Assembly (NCBI RefSeq): GCF_020520425.1
Contig: NC_079487.1
Coordinates: forward strand, 6,743,501 to 6,807,500
Direction of reading: 5' to 3'
DNA: 64,000 nucleotides
Origin: Spinacia oleracea
Taxonomy: Eukaryota > Streptophyta > Magnoliopsida > Caryophyllales > Amaranthaceae
Part shown: in pieces, positions 45,412-57,100 of the stretch
How the letters are laid out: each line of letters opens with the position of its first letter
Position numbering within the stretch: position 1 is the first letter of the stretch
Position numbers and translations under genes: made by a program
The notes under the pieces: generated by a model
What the model was told of the DNA's origin: nothing
The model's input: only the letters and a program-made list of their open reading frames with translations
Database searches by the model: none

Positions 45412-45978
45412 TATGTCTTTAAACTCTTTAATTCTTTAGTTTTTTCTTATAATTGAGTTGGTTTGTTGTTGTAGTCGTTATTCTGCTGCTATTTGGTGAG
45501 GTTTAGGGTTCTTAATTTTTTTTTAAAAAAAACACAATTGACAATAATTTAAGAACAGCTTATGGCTAGAATCATTAATAAAATTATCGGCTTGCCCTAT
45601 AGAGTTAAAATTGACTACAAATGACAGAATTTGTGTGCAAAATTTCCAATGAATCCAAGCTTTGGGTAAAACAGAGGTACTTTGTAATTAACTACAAATT
45701 ATGATAAAATAATGTTGTATGATTGATTTAGGCTGATTGTGAAGTTTATGTAAATTAACAAGAATTGTAATGGGTTCTAGGTACAAGCATTGTAATTGGT
45801 ACTAGGTACCTTAGTGCCTATTACATTTACTTGATTCTAATTTTGTAGAGAAACGTTTTTCTCTTTTCTTGTAAGTTAAATGTTGTTTCTGCTTCATGTA
45901 CGATTACGGGAACTGACTAATATTTAGTTTTTAATGTTTGTCAATTTTTCTTATAATATAAATTGTTATTTATTGCAG

Positions 45979-46173
45979 ATGGATGATATTCCTTTGACAA
46001 TTATACTCCATTATGCTGGTCAGTGGGAGTGCAAACCACACATGAAATATGTTGGTGGTACTGTTAGGATTTTCGATAACATACCTGCTGATGTTAATGG
46101 AAACTACATGAGAAGGGTTATTGAGAGCTTAGATTATGAGGACATTGTCAAGATACACTATTATGATTTATGA
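45979..46173 (+). CDS. MuDR-like transposase, N-terminal exon only
   Basis: ATG at 45979 directly follows a splice acceptor and gives 64 residues, MDDIPLTIILHYAGQW onward to DYEDIVKIHYYDL and TGA. This is the ubiquitin/PB1-like N-terminal region of plant MuDR-type transposases. The MULE domain, the CCHC knuckle and the catalytic residues are missing. The TGA may simply be read-through into an intron (GAGACTG/GTAATAC gives a GT at 46180). The start was chosen over the in-frame ATG at 45934 because of the intron. Probably a remnant, not a working protein. Confidence 0.6.
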   Translation: MDDIPLTIILHYAGQWECKPHMKYVGGTVRIFDNIPADVNGNYMRRVIESLDYEDIVKIHYYDL

Positions 46174-47017
46174 GACTGGTAATACTTTGATTTATCAAAA
46201 TATATCTTCCTTGTTTGATAATACTTTGCATATAGTGTTTTGAAAACACTTTCTAATCCTTAGATTATTTATCTTCTCCACTTTCATCCCTAAAAAATCC
46301 CAACATTGTAACGTGCATCATTTTGATATTATTTACGTATGTGATTGATGCAGGCTTGAAGATATTATTATTTGAAGGAATGGGTGTTTTACTCTTTAAA
46401 TGATATTTTGGATGAAAGATGATTTTTCCATAATTTTTTGTGAAGCCTTGTCAATTTTGTTAAGGGTTTTATGCTTTTGTATGGACTGTAATAGGGTACG
46501 TACTATGCTCAAGCCACTATTTTTTTTATTTTTTTATTTCCAGTTATGTAAGGCGTAAGATATATACATCATGCACCATTGTTATAGTTTCATCTATCAG
46601 AACTACTGTAGCTGTTGGTTCTGCCACTACTACTCTCTTGCTTCTACTTCTGGTCAGACTTATGTTATGCCATTTATTACTGGAGGCTGGCTATGTTCCA
46701 CTATCTAATGTTAATATGCAGATTGCAGAGCTCATCTTATATTTCTCTATATGATGTTAATATGCAAATCTCATCTTCTGGTTTCTCTAAATTTAATGTT
46801 ATTAAAATGTTACGTTTATATTATGTTAATGTATGCCACATTCTTTAATATACTACTGTTGTTCAGAGAGGTTAGTGTTTAAAGTACTTTAACTAAATGA
46901 CAACGTCCTTTAATTAAATGTTATGGTTATTAGTGTTTGCTGCTATTCAGTGCTGCTATTCGTTAACTTTTATTAATTTAGATAGAGTTAGTTAATTAAA
47001 TTATATATATATATATA
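46174..47017 (+). other. MULE interior without catalytic domain
   Basis: AT-rich with a TTAATATGCA(G/A)AT(C/T) phrase repeated near 46712-46770 and a copy of a 45-bp outside sequence at 46536-46580. No transposase motif is present. Confidence 0.5.
46536..46580 (+). repeat. 45-bp sequence repeated outside the MULE (copy 1)
   Basis: The stretch starting ATTTCCAGTTATGTAAGGCG and ending ATGCACCATT is repeated without a visible mismatch at 47739-47783, 1.2 kb away and beyond the MULE's right end. This copy continues GTTATAG; the outside copy is cut by a hAT end. Confidence 0.85.
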
Positions 47018-47452
47018 TGTTTGGGCTCCCAATTGAATGCCAATTGGGCCATTAAAGTCCAAAGCCCAAAGGCTCACCACAACAACATCAAACCCACTAC
47101 AGTCCAAAAGGCTATTCAGCCACCAATCAAGGCCCAAAGCCCACTTGCAATAAATAACCTAAGGGCATTTATTGTACAAACACTATAAATAAGCCGTCAT
47201 GGCTCACTTACCAAGGTACGTCCATTTCACGCCTTAAGACTACTCTTCTAGGGAATTTCTCTCTCTAGAATCCGAGCATCGTTCTTACTTAGGCATCAGA
47301 GGGGCTTTCCTCGGAAACACCCCCGAGGCTAGTAATTTGTTTACTGTGCAGGTTGATTTGGACACAACACATTTGAGCTAGCAAGATCTTCAACACACAC
47401 AAAAAGGCCTTCATTCGAAGCCCATTGTTTCATCCACTTCAACACCGGAACA
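47018..47452 (+). mobile_element. Short Gypsy-type solo LTR inside the MULE right repeat
   Basis: Starts TGTTTGGGCTCC and ends CACCGGAACA, with ATATA on both sides (47013-47017 and 47453-47457). The duplication falls in a TA run, so it is less decisive. A TATA box (47184-47191) is followed by a CGTC-rich leader. The CCCCCGAGGCTAG and GTGCAGG phrases in the U5 part are common in plant Gypsy LTRs. There is no PBS or interior. Confidence 0.8.
47184..47191 (+). promoter_or_regulatory. TATA box of the 435-bp solo LTR
   Basis: TATAAATA in CACTATAAATAAGCCGTC, in the middle of the LTR as expected for the U3/R border. Confidence 0.6.
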
Positions 47453-47609
47453 ATATATATATTTAAATTCATGTATGGTTAAGGGTTAGTTAAGTATATG
47501 GGTTAATTTGCTAGCAAATTGAAGCTAGACCTTAAAGGGTGAAAAAAAAAACTTAGACCCTAAAAGGTGAAAATTTTGATAACTTAGACCCCTTTTGTTT
47601 CCTTATCTC
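47453..47609 (-). repeat. MULE right terminal inverted repeat
   Basis: Reverse complement of 44945-45105 with a handful of differences, ending CCTTATCTC before the CCGTATTACT duplication. Confidence 0.85.
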
Positions 47610-47738
47610 CCGTATTACTATCTTTATTTGTTACTTTCTAAGCCAGGTCATAAATCATTAAGAAATGAATAATCTATACCTAGTAGTATTTAAAAAGGAA
47701 GACCATAAATTATTAGAAGCCGACCATAAATGAATAAT

Positions 47739-47783
47739 ATTTCCAGTTATGTAAGGCGTAAGATATATACATCATGCACCATT
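47739..47783 (+). repeat. 45-bp sequence repeated inside the MULE (copy 2)
   Basis: Matches 46536-46580. Its last bases are the presumed hAT target site TGCACCAT (47775-47782), after which the hAT starts. Confidence 0.85.
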
Positions 47784-47970
47784 AGGGATGGCAATGGGTC
47801 CAGGACCCGACCCAGATCCGATTGGACTCGACCCATTTTTAAGGGTCTGGATCTAAAAAAAATAGACCCATTGGATCTGGGTCGGATCTGGGTTTATGAG
47901 ATATGGGTGGGGTCTGGATCTGGGTCCAAAAGTTCCAGACCCAGATCCGACCCAAGACCCAAATATATTT
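47783..47970. repeat. hAT terminal and subterminal GGGTC/GACCC repeat cluster
   Basis: About twenty GGGTC or GACCC pentamers in under 190 bp, in both orientations, forming many short stems. Confidence 0.75.
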
Positions 47971-48879
47971 ATATACAAAAAAAAAAAAAAACAGTGGAAA
48001 ACCCTAACCTAAAAACCTAAAGGACATAAGCTTAGAATCGCCATTCGCCGCTACCAATGGAAATGTGAAAAACCCGTGTTTCCTACAGAGTAACAGAGTC
48101 CTACTCCTCCTCCTCCAGAACTCGTCGTCTGTAGCTAACCAGAACCCGTCGTCGTCCAAGTAATTAAGGTATCTATTTTCTCTACTTCTCTAGTAACTAG
48201 TAAGGTATCATATTTTAACCTTAATTTTTCTGCAAATTAGGGATTACTAATTTGATATTTCAATTTCTAGGGCAATTCAACTGACAATTATGAACGTTTT
48301 TTGTGGAGAATTCAACTAACAGGGAGCCGAATTTGTCACTACTTTGAGTTTCTTCTCCGGTAAATCGTAATGCTTTAAATTGTGATAGTTTGACTTAAAT
48401 ATTTGTTGCTCTTCGTTCATGGTTTGTTGCGATAGTTTTGACTTAAGTGTTTGATTTTTTTTAGATATTGTTGCTTGAATATGTGTTTCTATCTGATTCA
48501 TATATGATTAGTTGGCTTTTTCCATGTGATTAGTTGATTATTGATTAGTTATATGATTAGTTGGCTATTTTCGATGTGATTGTTTATCTGATTCGTATTA
48601 TATGATTAGTTAGCTATATATTTGACATGTAATTAACAGTTACTTTACATATACTTGTATATAGTGACTTAGTTACAAATAAAGCTAAATAAATGGCCAA
48701 TATTTGTATGCTTCGTTATTAGTTCCATTGATGATAGACCTGACTAAGGCAGTAGTAACTAGTAAGCCTACAAATTTAATCTCAGTAGTAAGCATTTCCT
48801 TAGTTGTCAGTTCCTACAATAAGCCAATAACTGTTTATAAACTATTTAAATCTGAATCTTTTATAACTGTTTGTATGCA
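47971..48879 (+). other. Leader and intron of the Ac-like hAT transposase gene
   Basis: A 5' exon near 48040-48165 (CCGTCGTCGTCCAAG) is followed by an AT-rich intron-like stretch up to just before the start codon at 48880. The small frames here carry no domain. Confidence 0.4.
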
Positions 48880-49121
48880 ATGGATGAGGAACAATCCCAA
48901 AATCAGCCTAGTGAGTGTATTGACTTAGATCAAGATGAAGAATTTGTGGACTTGGTAGATGATGATGATCTTACGCAAACACCTAGCATTCCAAGTACTG
49001 TACAGAAAACAAGCAAGAAGCCAACATCAGAGGCATGGGAATTCTTTGAGAAGGTATTAGTGAGAGGTGTATTAAAAGCAAGGTGTAGGTATTGCAAAGC
49101 TGAACTTACAGCTAGTAGTTG
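48880..49121 (+). pseudogene. Ac-like hAT transposase, N-terminal part with BED zinc finger, truncated
   Basis: ATG at 48880 opens MDEEQSQNQPSECIDLDQ, an acidic start. A BED zinc finger then begins: SEAWEFFEKVLVRG, then ARCRYCKAELTASS, with the Cys-x2-Cys pair present. The matching His pair of the finger (usually in TSHLxxH) is missing because an LTR element begins at 49122. BED fingers bind the transposon ends. The frame before the cut has no stop, so the copy looks rather young at the time of interruption. Confidence 0.82.
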
Positions 49122-50597
49122 TGAGGGGGTCAAAAAAGCACGAGGCTAATGCGTGACCTTGTCCCTCGTGGGTGTGACGCTTCTTTTTGTCAAATCAAGT
49201 GTAATTGGATTTCCTGTGAGTTTACACCCAATTGACTAGTAATATAGGAGTCGCCATTCAGTTTTTAACGACAATGAGAAAAACTGACAAAACCCGGTTA
49301 TCGTGACATAAAGGGAGTGCAATTATGTTTGACCACGACGGCCGTAGGTTCCCTTGTGATCCCTGGTGGTGGGGATCGCTCAACGTACACCCGCAGGGTA
49401 GAGATTGAGGGTTCGGGGGACTGTAACTACCGAGAGGAGTACTCGCTCTTCGATAACTCCTGATGATGGATATCCTTACTAACTCAGCATAAATAATTGA
49501 AGGGACATGCGTTAACTATTAAACTAATCTGAGTTGATTTTAATAATATGCAACATATAGTACTAGATCTAGCGCGATTATCTGATTTAGATTGTTTTAA
49601 GGGACCTAGCATGATAATCCAATTTCCCAAAAATATCATATTTATTAAGCGTGATCGAACAATCAGATTTAGTTAGTTTAACAGTTCATAAAAGGGCGAG
49701 GAACGCATTTAAACCATGGAAAAGGGAGACATTACGACGCACCCTTGAGAGGTGCGTCACGGTTCTCAGAAAACTAACCACTTTGACTTTGCTATTTCTC
49801 CTTTTATTTAACGAATCACAAATTATGGGACGGGATACGTTCTGTTCGATTTATGGATCGATTGCGACAGAACGCGTGATCAGTTTTGCAGCGTGAGGCT
49901 TAGGCTTAGGGGTTTAGAGTCAATACTCAGAATATAATTGTGTGTTGTGTGTTCTTTTCACGTCGAACTTAAGGGTCTATTTATGGGAAAGCGTTTCGTG
50001 GAAAGATAGAATTGCAGAACTCTAATCCACGAGGAATTAGGAAAAAACACGTACCAGGAATTTTCAGCGCCCAGGCTTGGGCACCGAAGATTTCGGCGCC
50101 CAGAGTCAGGCGTTGAAAATAGGGTCTGGGCTGTTTTTCTTAGTCAGATTCGGATTCCTAGAATCTGGAGTATTTGAGATTTAATTGAGTCCTTTAGTGC
50201 GTATTAACCTTGTGACGGGATGCGTCTGGGCCCGTTACGAACTCTAGGCTCGTTAGGATTTTAATTAATACGTGACTCTTACTTTCGAATCATATTAGGT
50301 ATAGGATTCTCTCGCAATTTCTATCTCATTTAGGATTTATGTTGGAGTGCAACACCTAATTCTGACAGGATTCTATCTTTTATGACTTGCCACTTTTAAC
50401 AACTACCTATTACGGCAGTTACTATTTTTAGCAGGTTTTCATAAATAGCAGGTTTCTATAAATAGCAGGTTTCGGGTGAAATGAAAAGGGGATTTGAGAT
50501 TCATTATTTTATAGGAGATGCGTTGTCAAGTGAAGATTTATGTTTTCATCATCGAACCTTTCCCTTTCGGGAATGGGGAAAAAAGTAGGTGTCTGCA
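49122..50597 (+). repeat. Candidate 5' LTR of the Gypsy-like element
   Basis: Starts TGAGGGGGTC. A TATA box lies at 50457-50464 within a thrice-repeated AAATAGCAGGTTTC phrase. A plausible end is GTGTCTGCA at 50597, about 130 bp after the TATA box, a normal R-U5 length. No convincing PBS follows, so the right border is uncertain. Confidence 0.42.
50457..50464 (+). promoter_or_regulatory. TATA box in the candidate 5' LTR
   Basis: TATAAATA inside repeats of AAATAGCAGGTTTC (about 50425-50475). Confidence 0.5.
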
Positions 50598-51049
50598 GTT
50601 AACCCCCACTTTGACTGAGTCTCGGGATGAGACGATGGTCAAAGTACTGGACGGAATGCGCCACACAAGCCATGGTGTATGTGACCTGTTTTGCGAGGGT
50701 CTCACGAGCCCCCGAGTGATAACATTTGACTTAAGGGTCATCACTTGAAATATCGACATATCCCTCACGTGTCATTGGGATTTGTCAACGGATAGTATAG
50801 AATACTCCCTCACTTTGTCATTGGAAGTATCTAAAGAGGCGTAGAAACTCTCTCACTTTGTCATTGGGAGTAGCTACAGATGTTTTCGAAATCAAAGCTA
50901 TAAAGTGTAATTGGGCCTAGCCAAGCCCAACCACGAGGTAAAAATGTTTTTAAAGATTCTCATTTTCAAGGCTAGTTAAACGAGAAAACCCCCTTGTTTT
51001 TATGGGACGTAAAACGAAGGAAAATCCGGCACATCGCTCTTTTTTGGAA
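50598..51049 (+). other. Non-coding leader of the Gypsy-like element with short repeats
   Basis: The phrase CTCACTTTGTCATTGG(A/G)AGTA recurs near 50808 and 50855, with a related TCACGTGTCATTGGGA at 50765. No gene; the frames at 50518-50768 oppose each other and have no domain. Confidence 0.45.
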
Positions 51050-51310
51050 AAAACGGAAAACCAATCACATATTTGGAAAAACGGAAAACCAATCCTTTAA
51101 TTTTTGGAAAAAGGGAAAACCGATACTTTAATTTTTGGAAAAAGGGAAAACCGATCCTTTAATTTTTGGAAAAAGGGAAAACCGATCTTTTAATTTTTGG
51201 AAAAGGGAAAACCGATCCTTTAATTTTTGGATAAAGGGAAAACCGATCCTTTAATTTTTGGAAAAAGGGAAAACCGATCCTTTAATTTTTGGAAAAAGGG
51301 AAAACCGAAA
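51050..51310 (+). repeat. 31-bp minisatellite, about eight units
   Basis: The unit reads CTTTAATTTTTGGAAAAAGG followed by GAAAACCGATC. The period of 31 bp is exact between units at 51095, 51126 and 51157, with small indels later. The outermost units are diverged. There are no unique spacers, so it is a plain tandem repeat. Confidence 0.92.
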
Positions 51311-51332
51311 AAGTTATCGCTGCAGCGACTAA

Positions 51333-51401
51333 GGACCTACGCGGCTTGTGACGTAGACCCCGCCGGCTAAAGATGGCGAGCCTGTTCGCTAAGGGTGGAC
51401 G
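51333..51401 (+). repeat. GGACCTACGCGGCTTGTGACG repeat unit 1, cut by copy C
   Basis: The unit includes CCGCCGGCTAAAGATGGCGA and is repeated at 61874 and 61968, with a diverged unit near 62064. Copy C inserted into its last bases (target GGACG). Confidence 0.82.
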
Positions 51402-52823
51402 TGAAGGAAATAATGCCCTTGGTCCAAGTATGCATTCTATGTTAAGTCTAATAAATGCGGTTTAGTATTAATTAACAAGTTAATAATTCAATGAGATCAA
51501 GTGAGCTGAATGCCTAGCTAGAGGCCGCTTCAGTTCAAGTGGAATTAATGATATTAATCCACAGCTTAATCTTGACTGAACCCGTGGGGTCACACAAATA
51601 GTACGTAAACGGATCAAGTATTTAATGACATTAAATACTCCATCTATGGATATTCGGAATCGACGGATCTTGGTTTCAGTGGGAGCTGAGATCGTCACAG
51701 GCAAGAAATGAATACTCCGGAAACGATGATATTGCCGGAAACGGAAATATGGATCGTATCGGAAATATATATATTATCCAAGTCGTAGATGTTGCCGGAA
51801 ACGGAAACATGGTACGTATCGGGAAATATTATCGGAAATGGAAATATTGCCGGAATCGAAAATATTGCCGGAAACGGAAATATTGTCAGAATCGGAAATA
51901 TTATCGGAATCGGAAAATAATTCCGGAAACGGAAATATTAAATATTTGTTCGAAACGGAAATTAATTCCGGAATCGAAAATATTAAATATTGTTCGTATC
52001 GGAAATATATTCCGGAATCGGGAATTTAATCGGAAGCGTATCGTACGAATAAGCATCGGACGAGGCCTGCCAGACGATGGCCCAGCACGAAGCCAGGACA
52101 TTTCCCAGCAAGCCAAGCGCGCCACACGAACAGCCAAGGCCACGCCAGGCCCAGCAGGCCGTGGCAGCGCGCACAACGCGCGCAGCGCGCGCAGCTGCGA
52201 GCATTGCTGCAGCTCGCGTGGGCTTGTAGCTCGCGTGGGCCGTGCGGCCGTGTGGGCTGTGCGCGGGCATGGCCTGCACGCTTGCGGGTCATGCTCGCGT
52301 AAGTGTTTGTGTTCGCATTCGAAACCTAAAACGTGCAGAATTCGTTTAATGATTAAATTCCTAATTCTATTTGATAAATTAATTAAATAAGAGTTTTATT
52401 ATAATTCTAATTTAATTAATTCGTATCCTAATAGGATTCCAATTCTCTTTCCATACCCCTATAAATATGTGGCCTGGGTTCACAATTTATAACGAGTTAT
52501 TCAAGTATTCAAAGTGAGTTTTTGAGAGAAAAATTCTGTCACACATCTTGCTCAAAAGTGCCGAAAATTTATAGTACCTTAGGGCGATTCTAGTTGGTCA
52601 ATCTTAAGGCGGATCCGGACGTGCTGTGGACTATCTACGGAGGGACGACACTTGGAGTCCTAAAGACTTGTTCTTGTTCGGTTCGGGCGCAACTAGGGAA
52701 GGCACGTAACAAAGAGTATGCATCTAAACTATGCTAAATGATTATGTGTAAATAATATGTATTCCTGGCTTAATGGTTGTTTCCGCATGATTTATGAATT
52801 GTCATATGTATCATAACCTAACA
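51402..52823 (+). repeat. Copy C 5' LTR
   Basis: CGGAA array at about 51716-52035, GC-rich block 52070-52290, TATA box 52460-52467. It ends CCTAACA before the PBS at 52825-52837. Frames on both strands in the GC block are composition effects. Confidence 0.94.
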
Positions 52824-52824
52824 G

Positions 52825-52837
52825 TGGTATCACGAGC
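52825..52837 (+). other. Primer-binding site of copy C
   Basis: TGGTATCACGAGC, same as copy B. Confidence 0.75.
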
Positions 52838-53564
52838 CTCTTATTATTTTCATAATCTAAATTGCATGAACATGGTTAAATATTACAAATTTGCAAGAAT
52901 TAAAAGGGGTGATTAATTTTCGTAATTGTTAATTAATTGCAAATTGCGTTTATTTAATTATACGTACGCAGTTTTTCGGCAGTTTCTTCGTTACTCATCC
53001 AAATCGAGTGATTTTTGTGTCAATTTCGCATGTAAAAGGCATTCTAAAATTTTGACAAAAATCGTATTTTTAAGCCGAACCCAGAATTCTCAAATTCGAA
53101 GCCTAACTATGACTTTTCGAAGGTTTTAGTTTTTCGAATGCAAAATTTCGTAAATTTAAGATGTTAAATTAAATATTTGCGATTCTTGTTGATAAATCTT
53201 GAATTTTTGATTGACCTACTGTATATGTTTAACAAGTTTGAATGCCTAGCCTTGTTAATTATGCAATCTAATTTGTAATTATGATTAATTAGTTGAAAAT
53301 TAGAATAATTTAGAATTAATTTGATTTTCATAATTAATTATAATTTAATTAGAAACCTATGATTAAAAACCACCATAAAAATTTTAAATTTATGATAAAT
53401 TTTAAATTTTTACATAGGCTTGAATCCATGATAATCGGAAATCAATTGAATAATAAATTTTCGATTTTTCGCCCTAAAATTATGAAATTAATATTAATTT
53501 ATTAATTTGTCATTAATTTTAAATATAAATTTTAAATTTTTATGCGATTCGTTCATATAACTTG
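52838..53564 (+). other. Copy C AT-rich leader, no gene
   Basis: Uninterrupted counterpart of the copy A leader that carries the Tekay-like solo LTR. A minisequence around 53375-53400 shows the empty site. Confidence 0.5.
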
Positions 53565-54150
53565 CACGCACAAAGCAATGGACGCTACGTGTTACCCTTA
53601 AGGGGTGTTGTATAGTGCGGGCATGCGACGACGAGCAAGGGAGCTCGTCGCCCGTGCGGCACGAATGCAATGAGAAGGGGCATGGTGCACGAGCACAAGG
53701 CAGCAGCCCTGCCTTGTGTCGTGGGCCACGAGCTATGGACGAATGGGCATGGGCGAAGGCAAGGCACGGCAGTCGCGTGTGGGCAGCAAGCGAGCTGCGC
53801 CACAACGCGCACTGCCTCGCGCAAGCGCGCGCAGCCTCGCGCGCAGCGAGCGCAAGCTCGCGTGCCACGAGCGCTGCGCCCAGCGTCGATCGCGCACAAC
53901 GAGCGATGGCTCGCGTGCATCGAGCGCTGGAGCGCGCGCAGCAAGCGCTGGCGAGCGCGCGCAGCGAGCGATGGCTCGCGTGCATCGAGCGCTGGCGCGC
54001 GCGCAGCGAGCACCAACTTGTGCGATGGCTTGCGATGGGTAGATGCAGCAGCTATGCGACGAGCGCATGGGCTGCGCGCACATGGCCAGCGATGGCTGTG
54101 TGCGTGTGGCCCATAGGCGTGCGATGCGTAGGGTGTTTGCATTATGATTA
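53565..54150. repeat. GC-rich island of copy C with its own tandem repeats
   Basis: The middle (about 53820-54010) is built of GCGAGCGATGGCTCGCGTGC and ATCGAGCGCTGG-like phrases, different in unit and order from copy B's array. The borders match those in A and B. Overlapping frames on both strands are ignored. Confidence 0.72.
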
Positions 54151-57100
54151 GATCGTTTTGAATGTTTAATTTGAAATTTTCAGTTTACGTAATTTTAATT
54201 AATTTTAAAATTAATAATTTAAATTATTTTCTTGGATTTTAATTTTGAATATTGTAATTATAATAAATTTTATTTATTCTAATTATTTTACTAAAATTAA
54301 AATCATGAATTAATTTAAATACGACTGAAATCAAATTAAAATTTTTGGATTCAATTATAAATTTATATGAGCTTTAAATTTTAATTAAATTTGTATGTTT
54401 CCGGTTAGACTAGAAATACATTTTTATGTTTAAAATTAGTAAAGCATATGAATTTATTGGTTTAAGTGGGAGCGCTTTTTAGTCATAAACTCTTGATTAG
54501 GTCTACGAATCCTTAAGGTTAAAACAACTTGATTAGAATTAATAAGGACTGAATAATTGGTAGATTATTGGTGCCCTTGATTAATTGCTGCAAATGTTTA
54601 CGTGATGCATAATGTGTTTTACTAACCAGCTATGTGGGCCATTCATGATAATGAATGGGTGAATGGTATATATTGTATATGTACTGTTTTGCAGGTTATG
54701 AAGTGACTAGTATGGCCCAAATAGGATAGAAAATATGGTCTGCATACCATTAATTTGAATGTAATTGGTCTAAAGTACCAAAGTTGTTTTTCAATTCAAA
54801 TATGGTCTGCGTACCATCAAATAGTTGTAATTAGTTTTAATTATAGCTAATCCTATTTGAAGAAAATGGTGCCTCCCACGGAGATTTTCAAGACGGACTT
54901 TGAAGTTAAAGCTTCAAGATGAAGTCGGGCCATACTAGATCACATTTATCTTATGCATGTTTTAAGTTATTTATTGCTTTTAAATATGTCTTAAAATGCA
55001 TGAGATCAAAAGCTTGATTATGTTGCATGATTAAGGATTTTAGTTCACTTAAAATCTAACCAACATAGTAAGAGCCTTAAGTTCCAAACTTAAAAATTGA
55101 GTTAAAAGGTGCCATGCCAAAATATACACTTGCTTGGATATCCTTTACATCAATCTAGTAATAGTTTTCGCTCAGCGAGGTGTTACTTATTGGTCCTAAA
55201 GGGGCAAGGTACACAAATAATTGTGAGTACATGTTAGTTTTGGTGAAACTCAACGATATAAGTAAGGAGTCCTTTTATGTCGTGGCAAAATCGATAGGTT
55301 TACCTAATAAGTTCTTAGACGTACCTATCAACCAAGAATAGTTTCTAGACTATTAGCAAAAGGCTTTTGCTTACCTAAGATGTTTTAGGATTAAGTCGAC
55401 AAACTGTGTTTAGTTCTTCAATGATTTTAGGATCTTGGAATCATTTTATTCACACCTGCCGGAACAATAAATTCGAATAAAATGCTAATAACTTGTTTAA
55501 ATTGCATGATTGCTTTCATTTTCAAGTTATTATTCATGATAAATGTTTAGACTTTGCATGCTTCAATGTATGTTTTAATTATTGTTTATAATTAAATATC
55601 TTGCACTGCAATAAATCCTTTTAGAAAGGTAACAGTAAATTTCCTCGATTGGTAGTGAATCCAAGAACGATTCACGGAAATGAGAGAAAGTGAGCAATTT
55701 AAAATGTACGTTTCTTTTCGCGACTTTTATGGTTGTTTTCGAATATCAAAATCGAATGGCAAACCAATTGGTGCTTGTGAATTCAAAATACACTGTAGTT
55801 TTGAGATCATAAAGCATTGAGCTTAAACGCTCAGCTTTACCAATGGTTAACAATCTAATATCTTTGTCCATTTAATTCTCGAATGAGTCTAGTCCCTAGA
55901 CATTCGAATAGATCGATGCTTAGAGAACTTTAGAAGCTTCTGGTAAGATCATCTAGTTGAAACAAAATATTCAACATAAATTAAAATGGTAAAGAACCTT
56001 GTTGGTGACATTGGACATGTCTAACAAAGTATAAAAGTCAACACTAAAGAATTCAATTCTTAAGACTATAAGAAAGGGTACAAGAAATAGGAAAACAAAG
56101 GAACAAATGAAAGGAATTTACAATTTCGTTTCTACCTAAAAGTTAATGTTTAAAGAAAAGTGACCTAGCAATCAAACTTCCGTTTCTACCGCTTGAGGTT
56201 CTTACTTCGGTAATAACTCAAACAATGGAAGCTAGGCTACACTAATGACCTACAAGTGGGAAATGAAGCATGGCAATGCTACATTAGTTGTAGGGACATC
56301 TAGTTTGTTTTAAGTCCTTTCAAAGGCTGGAACTTAATGGCTATTTTGTTCCATAATCAGCATACCTAAATTTCTGCTTCAAACACAGAAAGACTCACAT
56401 TCAGAAGAACAAAAACAATGTTTGTTTGTTTGTTTATTTGAATAAAATGGTCATTTACGGGATGAGTCAATATGCTTGATTAAAACAAACAACTCTTTAA
56501 ACAATAAAAACTTTACTAGGTTCAAATCAAACCCTTGATTTGAGTTCCATTAATCTTTGGCATTGTTGCTTAGACCATATCAACAAGTCAACATTCAAAA
56601 GCTCTATTTTGATGGACTTTTGAAAGTTGATTGATTTCTAGATCATTTTAAGACAAGCTAGTCTTACTTGTTGAAAGTAACAAAGAATATGAACTATTGT
56701 TAGAACGCCTAGACGATAGAGTTCAAAGCTAAAGAAAGGTTTTATGACTTTATTATTTCACATGGATTTGAGTGAATATAGGTTTATTTACTCAAATGCG
56801 ATATAAGTTGAATCTGTTTGGCTAGTTCAAAGATTCAGAAGTATAAAATCCACTTGGCAAGAAATCATAAAGATCTAGGTTAGATCATGTTGATGATTAC
56901 TTGGGACCAAATATGATCATCAATGATTGTGTGTTGTAATTTCACAATCTAGCTCCATAAGATATGACATATCTACGTTGGAATAATCGAAGTCAATTAG
57001 TACTTGATTCGATCAATGATGAATCATAAGACTTTTCCTATAATTTCTAAAACAAAATGCTCAACTACCACCAAACTAAACCAAATTCATCAAAGCTATT

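Larger units (their letters stand above)
44945..47609 (+). mobile_element. MULE (Mutator-like) transposon with long inverted repeats, internally deleted
   Basis: Inverted repeats of about 155-160 bp (44945-45105 and 47453-47609) agree over nearly their whole length, including AAAGGGGTC-type and TTTGCTAGCAAATT phrases. They are flanked by a direct repeat CCGTATTACT (44935-44944 and 47610-47619), matching the 9-11 bp duplications of Mutator elements. The interior holds a 5' exon and the first coding exon of a MuDR-like transposase but not its catalytic domain. The element is therefore a deletion derivative that would need an autonomous partner. A solo LTR (47018-47452) landed at the inner edge of the right repeat. 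Confidence 0.88.
47783..49121 (+). mobile_element. Ac-like hAT transposon, left part only
   Basis: TAGGGATGGCAATGGGTC at 47783 is the usual end of plant Ac/Tip100-type hATs. It is followed to about 47970 by a dense set of GGGTC/GACCC and GGATCTGGGTC phrases in both directions, the subterminal binding sites of such elements. A leader, an intron and a BED zinc-finger exon follow. The element is cut at 49122 by an LTR retrotransposon. The rest, including its right end, lies beyond the window. Confidence 0.82.

Noticed and set aside
51050-51310. CRISPR-like regular repeats
   Set aside because: Units are directly adjacent with no unique spacers, and the context is a plant retroelement.
53494-54151. 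Long overlapping frames on both strands in copy C
   Set aside because: Same composition effect in the GC-rich island; sequences differ from those in copy B.
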